A stretch of 64,000 bases of DNA from Affinundibacterium baiyunense (GTDB lineage: Bacteria > Pseudomonadota > Gammaproteobacteria > Burkholderiales > Burkholderiaceae_D): positions 372,001 through 436,000 of the forward strand of contig NZ_JAGSPM010000003.1 in the NCBI RefSeq assembly GCF_018139645.1, written 5' to 3'. Below, piece by piece: positions 9,176 to 17,323 of the stretch (its first letter is position 1; each line of letters opens with the position of its first letter). The notes under the pieces were generated by a model. The model did not search any database. It was not told the origin of the DNA and saw nothing but the letters and a program-made list of their open reading frames with translations. A program made the translations under genes and the position numbers.

Positions 9176-9568
9176 ATGACAAAAGAAATCACTCGCCTTG
9201 GCAATATCCCATCCGGTGCAGGTGGACAACGACTACCTTTTTCACCAGCAGTTCGTGCTGGCGATTTTGTGTTTTGTTCCGGACAAGTAGCGATGAAAGA
9301 GAATGGTGAAATCGAAACTGGCGGCATCGAATCACAAACCCGCCGCACCATGGAAAACGTTAAAAAAGTATTAGCTCTAGCAGGTTGCGAACTAAGTGAT
9401 GTGGTCAAAGTCAGCGTATGGCTTGACGATACACGTGACTTCTGGACCTTTAATCGTATTTACACCGAGTATTTTGGCGAACATCCACCAGCACGTTCAT
9501 GCGTGCAATCGGCCATGATGGTTGATTGCAAAGTTGAGATTGAAGTCACCGCCTATAAACCGCTTTAA
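9176..9568 (+). CDS. RidA/YjgF-family imine deaminase
   Basis: The 130-residue protein shows the family pattern: a PFSPAVRAGDFVFCSGQVA segment near the N-terminus, the central TRRTMENVKKVLALAG, and the C-terminal ARSCVQ with Arg-x-x-Cys in the active-site pocket. RidA proteins hydrolyse reactive enamine/imine intermediates released by PLP enzymes. A fold-III PLP deaminase is encoded about 4.3 kb downstream in the same cluster, which fits a role in speeding release of the keto acid and ammonia. It is separated by 137 bases from the kinase gene. Confidence 0.85.
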   Translation: MTKEITRLGNIPSGAGGQRLPFSPAVRAGDFVFCSGQVAMKENGEIETGGIESQTRRTMENVKKVLALAGCELSDVVKVSVWLDDTRDFWTFNRIYTEYFGEHPPARSCVQSAMMVDCKVEIEVTAYKPL

Positions 9569-9649
9569 GCCACTCTAAAGCACCTTCAGCCTTGCTACCG
9601 ACACTCAAATTCATCACTGTTTTACCACTAATTCAAGGATGCCGACAAG

Positions 9650-10831
9650 ATGGCCTACCGCTCTCTCTATACCTACGCTTGGGATATTGCTGATATTGGC
9701 GTTTCTCAGTTTGTTGATGAAATGCTCGGTATGGGCATCACTGATGTGACGGTAGCGACTGCTTATCATGCCGGTAAATTTATACGTCCACATGCCAAGC
9801 ATCCACCACGCGTAATTTTTCCAGAAGATGGCGTGACTTATTTTGATCCAAATCTTCAAGCGTATGGCGAAATCAAACCGCAAGCGCATAGTGATCAAGC
9901 AATGCGTGCTGTACTACCGGCTTTATTGCAAGACGGCAGATTAAAAGTTCATGCTTGGACTGTACTGTTACACAACACCCGCTTGGGCACTGCATTCCCA
10001 CAATACACCGTAAAAAATGCCTACGGTGATCCCTACGTTTATAGTTTGTGTCCAATGCACACGGCGGTGTTCGATTATGCGGTGAATTTGTGTAAAGATT
10101 TAAGCCATCAACATGCCTTGAACAGCATCGTGTTAGAAACTCCTGGCTGGCAACCATATGCACATGGCTATCACCATGAGTTTGCACAAGTGGCGAGCAA
10201 TACGTGGTTAGATAACATGCTAGGAATGTGTTTTTGCGATGCATGTACCAGCGCAGCAAAAGAAAAAGGCATCGCAATTGATACGCTACAAACGCGAGTG
10301 CAAGCCAACATTCATAATTATCTGGCGCTACCTGCCGATGCTCAGACAGATCAAGCAGCTAGTTGGACCCAATCCGATCTATTAAGCGATCCTGAATTAT
10401 TAGCGTTCATCAGTATACGACAAGATCGTGTGACGCAGCTAGTCAGTGCGATTCGTGCAGCAATTCCAAGTGAATGCGAGTTAGCCGTGATACCCACAGT
10501 ACAACGCCCAACAGCCGCATGCTGGACCGAAGGTAGTGATCTAAAAGCGCTATCTGAAGTCGCTGACTATCTCGAAATTCCATTTTATGAGCCAAGCGCC
10601 AATCGTGCCATCGCCGACGCTTGGGAAAGCCTACGCCAAATTGGCAACCCAGAAAAAATACGTGCGATCTTGCGCCCTGGCTTACCCGATCTCAATCAAG
10701 GTGCAGATTTAGCACCCGCAATTAAAGGCATACAAGCTTTAGGCATTCGAGACTTTGCTTTCTACAACTACGGCTTACTACCGCAGTACCAGCTTGATCA
10801 TTTAGCGAACACGCTCAAGGAACAAAATTAA
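9650..10831 (+). CDS. Conserved protein of unknown function, TIM-barrel-like
   Basis: This cytosolic protein has 393 residues and no signal peptide. The alternating strand/helix pattern, LKVHAWTVLLHNTRLG, SIVLETPGW and the late LRPGLPDL suggest a glycosyl-hydrolase-like (beta/alpha)8 barrel. A CFCDACT motif near residue 199 could bind a metal or be structural. The next gene starts immediately after its stop, so it is in an operon with the SDR. It may act on the sugar or lactone carried by this pathway. I do not recognise a characterised family. Confidence 0.75.
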   Translation: MAYRSLYTYAWDIADIGVSQFVDEMLGMGITDVTVATAYHAGKFIRPHAKHPPRVIFPEDGVTYFDPNLQAYGEIKPQAHSDQAMRAVLPALLQDGRLKVHAWTVLLHNTRLGTAFPQYTVKNAYGDPYVYSLCPMHTAVFDYAVNLCKDLSHQHALNSIVLETPGWQPYAHGYHHEFAQVASNTWLDNMLGMCFCDACTSAAKEKGIAIDTLQTRVQANIHNYLALPADAQTDQAASWTQSDLLSDPELLAFISIRQDRVTQLVSAIRAAIPSECELAVIPTVQRPTAACWTEGSDLKALSEVADYLEIPFYEPSANRAIADAWESLRQIGNPEKIRAILRPGLPDLNQGADLAPAIKGIQALGIRDFAFYNYGLLPQYQLDHLANTLKEQN

Positions 10832-11605
10832 ATGGCCAAAAATATTCTCATCACCGGAGCCTGTGGCGGCATAGGTCGTGCACTCTGCCAAGCCTTTGTG
10901 AACGCGGGGGACCATGTGTATGCACAAGATCGCGAAGCGGCACAATTAAACGCTTTAGTTGAACAACTTGGTATAGAAAAATGCACCGCGGTACTGGCCG
11001 ATATCACAAATGCAGAACAACTAAAACAAGCTTTACATCTTGCGGTAGCAAAACACGGTGAAGTACATGTCTTAGTCGCCAACGCAGGCGCCGCACAAGC
11101 ATTGACTTTGCAAAGCACCACAGAAGACAGCTGGAAGCAAGACATGGATTTGAACCTGAACGGTACCTTCCACTCCGTCGAAGCAGTTCGCCCAGCAATG
11201 CAAGCAGCAGGCAAAGGGAATATCGTAATTATCGGTAGCGTGAATGGCATGACTTCGTTTGGACATCCGGCGTATAGCGTAGCGAAAGCTGGTTTGATTA
11301 GCTATACCAAAGCACTGGCGATGGAATTTGGACGCTTTGGGATACGGGCGAATATGGTGTGCCCAGGCACAGTCAAGACCCAAGCTTGGCAAGCCCGCGT
11401 CGATAAAAATCCGCAGGTTTTTGAGGATTTAAAAAAATGGTATCCCTTACGTGATTTTGCGACGCCTGAGGATATTGCAGATGCGGTCATGTTTTTGGCG
11501 TCTGATGCGGCGAGAGTAATCACGGGAGTGGTGTTGCCAGTGGATGGTGGATTGATGGCGGGGAATCAGGTATTTGCTCGGGAGTTGACGCAGGAGGAGA
11601 TTTAG
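10832..11605 (+). CDS. Short-chain dehydrogenase/reductase (classical SDR)
   Basis: This 257-residue classical SDR has the Rossmann motif LITGACGGIGRALC, the segment VLVANAGAAQ (NAG), a catalytic Ser in IVIIGSVNG, YSVAKAG (Tyr-x-x-x-Lys) and the terminal GVVLPVDGG. It begins right at the stop of the preceding gene. Its likely role in the cluster is oxidation of a sugar (for example N-acetylglucosamine or its oligomer) or reduction of a keto intermediate. Family members include sugar 1-dehydrogenases and 3-oxoacyl reductases, so the substrate cannot be fixed from sequence. Confidence 0.82.
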   Translation: MAKNILITGACGGIGRALCQAFVNAGDHVYAQDREAAQLNALVEQLGIEKCTAVLADITNAEQLKQALHLAVAKHGEVHVLVANAGAAQALTLQSTTEDSWKQDMDLNLNGTFHSVEAVRPAMQAAGKGNIVIIGSVNGMTSFGHPAYSVAKAGLISYTKALAMEFGRFGIRANMVCPGTVKTQAWQARVDKNPQVFEDLKKWYPLRDFATPEDIADAVMFLASDAARVITGVVLPVDGGLMAGNQVFARELTQEEI

Positions 11606-11663
11606 GGGTTGGGTTGTTTTTTTGTTTGATCGCTGGTTTTGGATTTTGGATTGCTTAGGGTCT

Positions 11664-11897
11664 GTTGGTCGGGGGTGGCCCAACAGCCACTCACTTTTCT
11701 TGCTTCGCCAAGAAAAGTAAGCAAAAGAAGGCGACCACGCTGCCACTGCCCTTCGGGTTCCCAATTGTGCAAGACAAAAAATGGGAAAGCTTCGAAACTC
11801 GCCTGCGGCTCAGACATCGAAGCTTTCTTTATCCATTTTCTGTCTCGCACAATTGGCAGTGTCAGAAGTGGATAAAAGCAAAGTCAAAAACAACAGC
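11664..11897 (+). repeat. Non-coding repeat element, copy 1, with long internal stem-loop
   Basis: This copy begins with a GC-rich end (GGTCGGGGGTGGCCC at about 11668), then a conserved segment with arms CTTTTCTTG and CAAGAAAAG, then GCAAAAGAAGGCGACC. A long imperfect inverted repeat follows (11760-11856), with outer arms CCAATTGTGC and GCACAATTGG and inner arms AAAGCTTCGA and TCGAAGCTTT. A second copy lies in reverse orientation at 12135-12371. Short ORFs across it are translations of the repeat and are not annotated. Confidence 0.75.
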
Positions 11898-11949
11898 AAC
11901 ACAAACAGTATCAACCGCGATGTCGTTCAATAGAGCTAGAAAAATCGGG

Positions 11950-11978
11950 GCGTCATCCCTGCCTTCGCGGGAATGACG
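11950..11978. repeat. REP-like GC palindrome
   Basis: CGTCATCCCTGCC and its near-complement GGGAATGACG form a short imperfect palindrome. Many proteobacterial genomes carry dispersed copies of such a sequence (reading as a GTCATTCCCGCGAA-type word on the other strand). It lies between the two inverted repeat elements. Confidence 0.6.
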
Positions 11979-12060
11979 TTACATGCAGCGAGGGGTAGCT
12001 GAAAGAAATTGAAGTATCGACGGTATCTCATTTTTCTATTAGCCGTTGATGGTTGTTGTT

Positions 12061-12138
12061 TTTGACTTTGTTTTTGACTTTGTTTTTGACTTTGTTTTTG
12101 ACTTTGTTTTTGACTTTGCTTTTGACTTTGCTTTTGAC
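12061..12138. repeat. Tandem 12-bp repeat, about 6.5 copies
   Basis: The unit TTTTTGACTTTG is repeated head to tail with one C/T variant position. The same word on the other strand (GCAAAGTCAAAAA) occurs once at the end of repeat copy 1 (about 11879-11890). The array therefore looks like local expansion of the terminal segment of repeat copy 2. It is intergenic. Confidence 0.85.
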
Positions 12139-12371
12139 CTACCCCCGTTTGAGACGATGTAATTTGTGCGTCACAGAAAATGGATAAGAAAGTGTTGTTG
12201 TTTGAGCCGAAGGCGAGTTTCAACACTTTCCCATTTTTTGTGATGCACAAATTATGCTGAAGCGGAGCGTAAGCACCCCGAAGGGGCGAGTCTACGGTCG
12301 CCTTTCTTTTGCTTACTTTTTCTTTGGCGAAGCAAAGAAAAGTAAGTAGCTGTCGGGCTACCCCCGACCAG
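12135..12371 (-). repeat. Non-coding repeat element, copy 2, inverted relative to copy 1
   Basis: Read on the minus strand from 12371, it shows the same order as copy 1: GGTCGGGGGTAGCCC, the CTTTTCTTTG/CAAAGAAAA hairpin, GCAAAAGAAAGGCGACC, then a long stem-loop. Its stem arms (AATTTGTGC with GCACAAATT, and AAAGTGTTG with CAACACTTT) differ in sequence from copy 1 but still pair, while the loop word ACTCGCCTTCGGCTCA is nearly conserved. The rest of 12372-12575 is AT-rich and featureless apart from the promoter area of the transporter. Confidence 0.75.
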
Positions 12372-12575
12372 CAAACGATGAGCAACCAAAAAGATATATC
12401 AAGAAAAATAAAGATTCAGCAACCAACTTAATGCAACTTATAAAAACAATTTCAACCAAAAACGGTCAATTGCACTATCACCAGTAAAAAAACGGAACAA
12501 GATTTATAGCAACAAACAAACCAAAAGAGACACTCTCAACTCACCGAGAACCACCAACAAAAAAACGGAAAAACC

Positions 12576-13895
12576 ATGACCATCAACGCACCAACTCAAT
12601 CTAAAAAACAAGTCATAGTCGCCATGTTTTTCATCGCCCTATTGTTTTTCATTCTCGGCTTTGTGACTTGGCTCAATGGCTCACTCATTCCCTTTCTAAA
12701 AATCGTTTGCGACCTCAATGACTTCCAAGCGCTATGGGTCACCTTTGCGTTCTATATTGCCTATACCGTCATGGCGCTGCCATCTGCAGCGGTACTCAGT
12801 CGCATCGGCTACAAGAATGGCATGACCGCAAGCCTTGGTGTGATGGCAATCGGTGCGTTAATGTTCATTCCCGCTGCTAAAACCAGTTACTACGGCTTAT
12901 TCCTGCTTGCCTTGTTCACGCTTGCTACTGGCATGACCTTGATGCAAACCGCGATCAATCCCTATATCGTTTGCATAGGTTCACGTGAAAGCGCGGCGAT
13001 GCGTATCAGTATCATGGGTTTGTTTAACAAAGGCGCTGGCATAGTTGTACCGATGGTGTTCACCGCATTGATTTTGTCTGGGATCGATCAAAGCACAACT
13101 TCAACAGCGGCGTTAGCGGCGATGGATCATGCTGCACGTGAAGCATTGCGCGATGATCTCGCCGCACGTTTAGTTATGCCCTATATCGTGATGGCAATAG
13201 GCTTGCTTATTTTCATGGCGATCATTCATTTTTCTTCTTTACCTGATCTCGATTTACAAGATGACGAAAGTAGTAGTACCACCCGCTTTGGCGTGCTGCG
13301 ATTTCCGCAGCTGGTGTTAGGTGCAGTGACTTTATTTGCGTATGTTGGTGTTGAAGTGATCGCGGGCGATACGATAGGTTTGTATGGCCAACATCTCGGA
13401 GTTGAACATTTTCTAAAATTGACCTCTTACACCATGGGTTTTATGGTGGTTGGCTATTTACTTGGCGCGGTCGCGATTCCTAAATTGTTATCACAAAAAA
13501 GCGCACTGATTTTATCTGCACTGAGCGGTATTCTTTTTACCGCGGGCGTCGCTTTAAGCTCATCGACTGACAATAGCATTGCGCAAGCTTTAGTGGGTTG
13601 GGCAGGAGTTCCGGTCGTACCCAATTCAGTGATGTTTCTGGCTCTTTTGGGTTTTTCTAATGCACTAGTCTGGCCTGCGGTTTGGCCTTTAGCGCTTGAA
13701 GGTCTAGGCAAGTACACTGCGGCGGGTTCCGCCCTGCTGATCATGGGCATTGCAGGTGGCGCGATTCTGCCTATGGTATATGGCCACTTCTCCGATCGTA
13801 GCGGTGCACAAAGTGCTTATTGGATGATGCTACCTTGCTACGCCATGATCTTGTTTTATGCGATCAAAGGGCACAAGATCACTAGCTGGAAATAA
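12576..13895 (+). CDS. FucP/NagP-like sugar:H+ symporter (MFS, FHS family)
   Basis: The 439-residue protein has twelve predicted membrane helices. The first helix FFILGFVTWLNGSLIPFLK and the helix-4 region GMTLMQTAINPYI are characteristic of the FHS subgroup (L-fucose, glucose/galactose and N-acetylglucosamine permeases). It acts in the inner membrane as a proton-coupled sugar importer. It lies upstream of the PLP deaminase gene (19-base gap), so it probably imports the amino sugar or its acid that this cluster consumes. Confidence 0.82.
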   Translation: MTINAPTQSKKQVIVAMFFIALLFFILGFVTWLNGSLIPFLKIVCDLNDFQALWVTFAFYIAYTVMALPSAAVLSRIGYKNGMTASLGVMAIGALMFIPAAKTSYYGLFLLALFTLATGMTLMQTAINPYIVCIGSRESAAMRISIMGLFNKGAGIVVPMVFTALILSGIDQSTTSTAALAAMDHAAREALRDDLAARLVMPYIVMAIGLLIFMAIIHFSSLPDLDLQDDESSSTTRFGVLRFPQLVLGAVTLFAYVGVEVIAGDTIGLYGQHLGVEHFLKLTSYTMGFMVVGYLLGAVAIPKLLSQKSALILSALSGILFTAGVALSSSTDNSIAQALVGWAGVPVVPNSVMFLALLGFSNALVWPAVWPLALEGLGKYTAAGSALLIMGIAGGAILPMVYGHFSDRSGAQSAYWMMLPCYAMILFYAIKGHKITSWK

Positions 13896-13914
13896 TTTTT
13901 TTACTTGAATCACC

Positions 13915-15234
13915 ATGTCAACTACACACACGCTGAATCTCGACTCATTACAACAACAAGTCCTACTGCCCGGTACCAAAGGCTTGGCACTAAAGAGCGC
14001 TTTGCAACAACAAGACATTCCAAAACAAAATTGGAATGTCTTAAACGCAGATACTAGTTTTCCAGTGGCGGTACTAAAGCAAACGGCCTTGCAACATAAT
14101 CTAGCGTGGATGAAACAATTCTGCGCGCGTATGCAAGTCGTATTAGCACCGCATGGAAAAACTACCATGTCACCACAGCTATTTGATATGCAATTACAAA
14201 ATGGCGCGTGGGGAATTACGCTAGCGACGGTGAATCAAACTTTGATTGCGCATCGCTTTGGTGTGAAACGCGTCTTATTAGCGAACCAGTTAATTAGTCG
14301 CAGCGACACGCAAGCCGTACTGGCATTGATGCAAGCAGATCCAAGCTTTGAATTCTTTGCGCTAACCGACTCACTTGATGGCGTCGAACGCATCGCCACA
14401 CAAGTACAACAATCCGGAATCACGCGCCAGTTGCCGCTGTTGGTTGAGCTTGGTTTCGCAGGTGGGCGCACGGGTTGCCGCAGTCAAGCTGATGCTTTAG
14501 CTGTGGCGCGTGCGATTCATCAAAGCCCTTACTTGCAATTAGCCGGAATTGAAGGCTATGAAGGCCTACTAGTAGGCAAACACCGCGATCAAGACTTGCT
14601 CGCAGTCCGCACATTCATCAATGATTTGGTCGCACTCACACAGCAAGCCGACACCGAAGGCTTATTTGGCGGTGAGCACATTTTGCTATCCGCTGGAGGC
14701 TCGGCATATTTTGATTTGGTCGGACGCGGCTTTGAAACCAAGCTGCAACTTTCACGTCCTGTGACAGCGATCTTAAGAAGTGGCTGCTACATTACCCATG
14801 ATCATGGTTTCTACCATCACTTGCTGCATGAGATGCAAGCGCGAGAAAGCGCTGTTGACGAAGATAATTTGCGCCCAGCCTTAGAAGTCTGGAGCATGGT
14901 GCAATCGCGCCCAGAACCTGATCTAGCGATCCTAACGATGGGCAAGCGCGATGCCTCTTATGACATCGATTTACCATTTCCAGTGCAAACGCATCGACCA
15001 GGTAAGACATCGGCTCCAATCGATTTGCCGGCGGGCTGCAAGATAGAAAAAATGAATGACCAACACGCCTATTTGCGCTTGCCAAAAGACAGCACTATCT
15101 GCGAAACACTGCAAGTCGGTGATCTAGTCGCCTGTGGCATTTCCCATCCGTGTACAACTTTTGATAAATGGCCCTTGATCTTAGTGGTCGACGATGAGTA
15201 TCAAGTGCAATCGGCGATCAATACTTTCTTCTGA
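13915..15234 (+). CDS. PLP fold-type III amino acid deaminase (D-serine/D-threonine-aldolase-like)
   Basis: This 439-residue enzyme has an alanine-racemase-type N-terminal barrel. The PLP lysine is in APHGKTTMSP (Lys82), the phosphate-binding region is LSAGGSAYF, and the probable metal site CGISHPC lies near the C-terminus (His411, Cys413). These features match the DSD1/D-threonine aldolase group, annotated as amino acid deaminase or D-glucosaminate dehydratase. Such enzymes eliminate water and ammonia from beta-hydroxy D-amino acids. D-glucosaminate fits this chemistry and would give 2-keto-3-deoxygluconate. The D-aminoacylase gene overlaps or nearly abuts it downstream. Confidence 0.82.
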   Translation: MSTTHTLNLDSLQQQVLLPGTKGLALKSALQQQDIPKQNWNVLNADTSFPVAVLKQTALQHNLAWMKQFCARMQVVLAPHGKTTMSPQLFDMQLQNGAWGITLATVNQTLIAHRFGVKRVLLANQLISRSDTQAVLALMQADPSFEFFALTDSLDGVERIATQVQQSGITRQLPLLVELGFAGGRTGCRSQADALAVARAIHQSPYLQLAGIEGYEGLLVGKHRDQDLLAVRTFINDLVALTQQADTEGLFGGEHILLSAGGSAYFDLVGRGFETKLQLSRPVTAILRSGCYITHDHGFYHHLLHEMQARESAVDEDNLRPALEVWSMVQSRPEPDLAILTMGKRDASYDIDLPFPVQTHRPGKTSAPIDLPAGCKIEKMNDQHAYLRLPKDSTICETLQVGDLVACGISHPCTTFDKWPLILVVDDEYQVQSAINTFF

Positions 15235-15268
15235 TATGGGGAGCGGGTCACGCCCGAACGACAAAGTC

Positions 15269-16735
15269 ATGCAAACAGTCACCTACGACATCATCATCCG
15301 CAACGCAGACGTCATCGACGGCAGTGGCACTGCGCCTTACCGTGCTGACATCGCCATCGCAGATCAAAAGATCGTCGCGATTGCTCCTGCACTGAGTTTG
15401 CACGGCTATGAAACTCTAGACGCCACCGGACTAGTCGTTGCTCCTGGTTTTATCGATGTACATACGCACGATGACCGTGAAGTAATTGATGCACCCGCCA
15501 TGTTACCCAAACTCACACAAGGCGTAACGACCGTTATCACAGGCAATTGCGGCATCAGTCTATCGCCGTGGCTCGCCGACAAAATACCACCTGCACCATT
15601 AAGTTTAATCGGCACACAAAAAGACTATCGTTATGCCAGCGTTCAAGAGTATGCGAAAGCAGTAAAACAAGCGCAGCCGGCAGTCAACGTTGGCATGTTA
15701 ATTGGCCATTCGACTTTGCGAGTCAATGCCGTTGCAGATTTAGCGCGTGGCGCAACTGAGGAAGAAATCAAAGTCATGCAAGACATACTCGCCGCTGGCA
15801 TGCATGCGGGGGCATTAGGTTTTAGCTCAGGTTTGTTTTATCAAACCAGCAAAGCTGCAGACAATTCTGAAGTCATTGCTTTAGCCAAAATCAGTGCAGC
15901 TGCTGGCGGCGTTTATACGTCGCATATTCGCGATGAATATAATGGCGTGCTCGATGCATTGGCTGAGGCATGCGACGCAGGACAAGCCGCTAAATTACCC
16001 GTCATCCTCTCGCATCATAAGTGTGCTGGCCCCGCTAACTGGGGGCGCAGCACAGAAACATTAGCTTACGTAACCGAGCGCCGCAAGACACAAGCGATTG
16101 GACTCGATGCTTATCCATACACCGCTGGTTCCACCGTGCTTGATCCTGATTATGTCGATGGCGTGATTCGCATCATGATTAGCTTCTCGCAACCACATCC
16201 AGAAATGCAAGGACGTGATCTAGCGGACATCGCAGCCGAATGGGGCGTCGATCAAAAAACAGCAGCGCGACGCTTGCATCCAGCTGGCGCTGTGTATTTT
16301 CAAATGCGTGAAGACGATGTGGAAAGAGTATTGAGCTATCCACACACCATGATAGGGTCCGACGGTTTGCCGCACGACAGTCACCCACACCCACGCCTAT
16401 GGGGCGCGTTCCCACGCGTGCTAGGTCACTATAGCCGTGACAAAAAACTGTTCACACTAGCAGAAGCAGTACGCCGCATGACCACGCTATCGGCAGACCA
16501 TTTTGGACTAAAGCAACGCGGGCGTATTGCCCTCAATTGCTGGGCGGATTTAGTCGTTTTTGATCCGGCAAGCATCTCGGATCAAGCGACATTTGCATCA
16601 CCGAAACAAGCAGCAACGGGCATTCATTGGGTATTAGTCAATGGCACAATAGCCTTGGCAAACGGCAAATCAAGTACGATTAGAGCAGGACGTTTTTTAG
16701 ATCGACAAAGCGAACGCTTTCCAAATCAAACTTAA
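15269..16735 (+). CDS. N-acyl-D-amino-acid deacylase (D-aminoacylase, amidohydrolase fold)
   Basis: From the start at 15269 (MQTVTYDIIIRN) it has 488 residues. Alternative in-frame starts at 15236 and 15194 would add residues unlike the family N-terminus and overlap the preceding gene. The metal motif FIDVHTHDD near residue 60, GNCGIS, the later His-containing motifs (TSHIRDE, LSHHKCAG) and IGSDGLPHDSHPHPR identify a D-aminoacylase of the amidohydrolase superfamily. In this cluster it could deacetylate N-acetyl-D-glucosaminate before the PLP enzyme acts. That substrate is an inference. Confidence 0.83.
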   Translation: MQTVTYDIIIRNADVIDGSGTAPYRADIAIADQKIVAIAPALSLHGYETLDATGLVVAPGFIDVHTHDDREVIDAPAMLPKLTQGVTTVITGNCGISLSPWLADKIPPAPLSLIGTQKDYRYASVQEYAKAVKQAQPAVNVGMLIGHSTLRVNAVADLARGATEEEIKVMQDILAAGMHAGALGFSSGLFYQTSKAADNSEVIALAKISAAAGGVYTSHIRDEYNGVLDALAEACDAGQAAKLPVILSHHKCAGPANWGRSTETLAYVTERRKTQAIGLDAYPYTAGSTVLDPDYVDGVIRIMISFSQPHPEMQGRDLADIAAEWGVDQKTAARRLHPAGAVYFQMREDDVERVLSYPHTMIGSDGLPHDSHPHPRLWGAFPRVLGHYSRDKKLFTLAEAVRRMTTLSADHFGLKQRGRIALNCWADLVVFDPASISDQATFASPKQAATGIHWVLVNGTIALANGKSSTIRAGRFLDRQSERFPNQT

Positions 16736-16941
16736 AGTGAAGCACACAGCAGTGTTAGTGTGCGGTTAGCCAGTAATAAGGGAACTACCAAAAAACACGA
16801 AGGCATGAGCCAGGTATCTGCAAATTGTGAGATCGCTAGATTCCTGCCGTCACAATAATTAGCTTTACACTTACTTGCTCCGCTGAACGGCATTCGCAAA
16901 CCAAAAGCAAAATGCTTAAAAATTTTTCCTCATTCTCTTGT

Positions 16942-17226
16942 TTATGTCGTTGATTCTTTTTCGGCGCGTTTCGATAGGTAGAAGTTCGCAATACCCCAGA
17001 TCACACAAAGAACACCGATTCCCAATCCACGCCAAAGCCGTCCGATAAGATCAAAATTATTTGGATTAATTTGAGCAAAAATCAAAAAAACAACGATGGG
17101 TACAATCACTGACACTGCCCAATGGCCTCGTTTAAGCAGCCAAGGTAGCAAAGACATCGCAAATAGAAAGAGCACCAAAGTTTGTATAGCTAAAAAAAGT
17201 GTTGTGCTCATAAATATTTGGTCCAT
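16942..17226 (-). CDS. Small membrane protein, possible bacteriocin immunity protein
   Basis: The product has about 94 residues from the ATG at 17226; a TTG at 17250 or an ATG at 17211 are alternatives. It has three hydrophobic segments (LFLAIQTLVLFLFAMSLL, WAVSVIVPIVVFLIFA, GLGIGVLCVIWGIANFYL) and a charged C-terminal tail. It lies 97 bases downstream of the C39 ABC exporter on the same strand, at the end of the bacteriocin locus. Small polytopic proteins at this position often give producer immunity, but there is no recognised immunity-family motif here. Confidence 0.6.
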   Translation of the reverse strand: MDQIFMSTTLFLAIQTLVLFLFAMSLLPWLLKRGHWAVSVIVPIVVFLIFAQINPNNFDLIGRLWRGLGIGVLCVIWGIANFYLSKRAEKESTT

Positions 17227-17323
17227 AGTTGTCAAATCCAACTCAATCAACAGTATCTTAAATGAAAATTCACTGACAGCGACTGAGTTTTAATCAAGTG
17301 CATAAGCATCAAACTCTGATCAA

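Noticed and set aside
11639-12385. Several ORFs of 78-149 codons on both strands
   Set aside because: They lie inside repeat elements and the 12-bp array, change frame between copies and show no protein signature.
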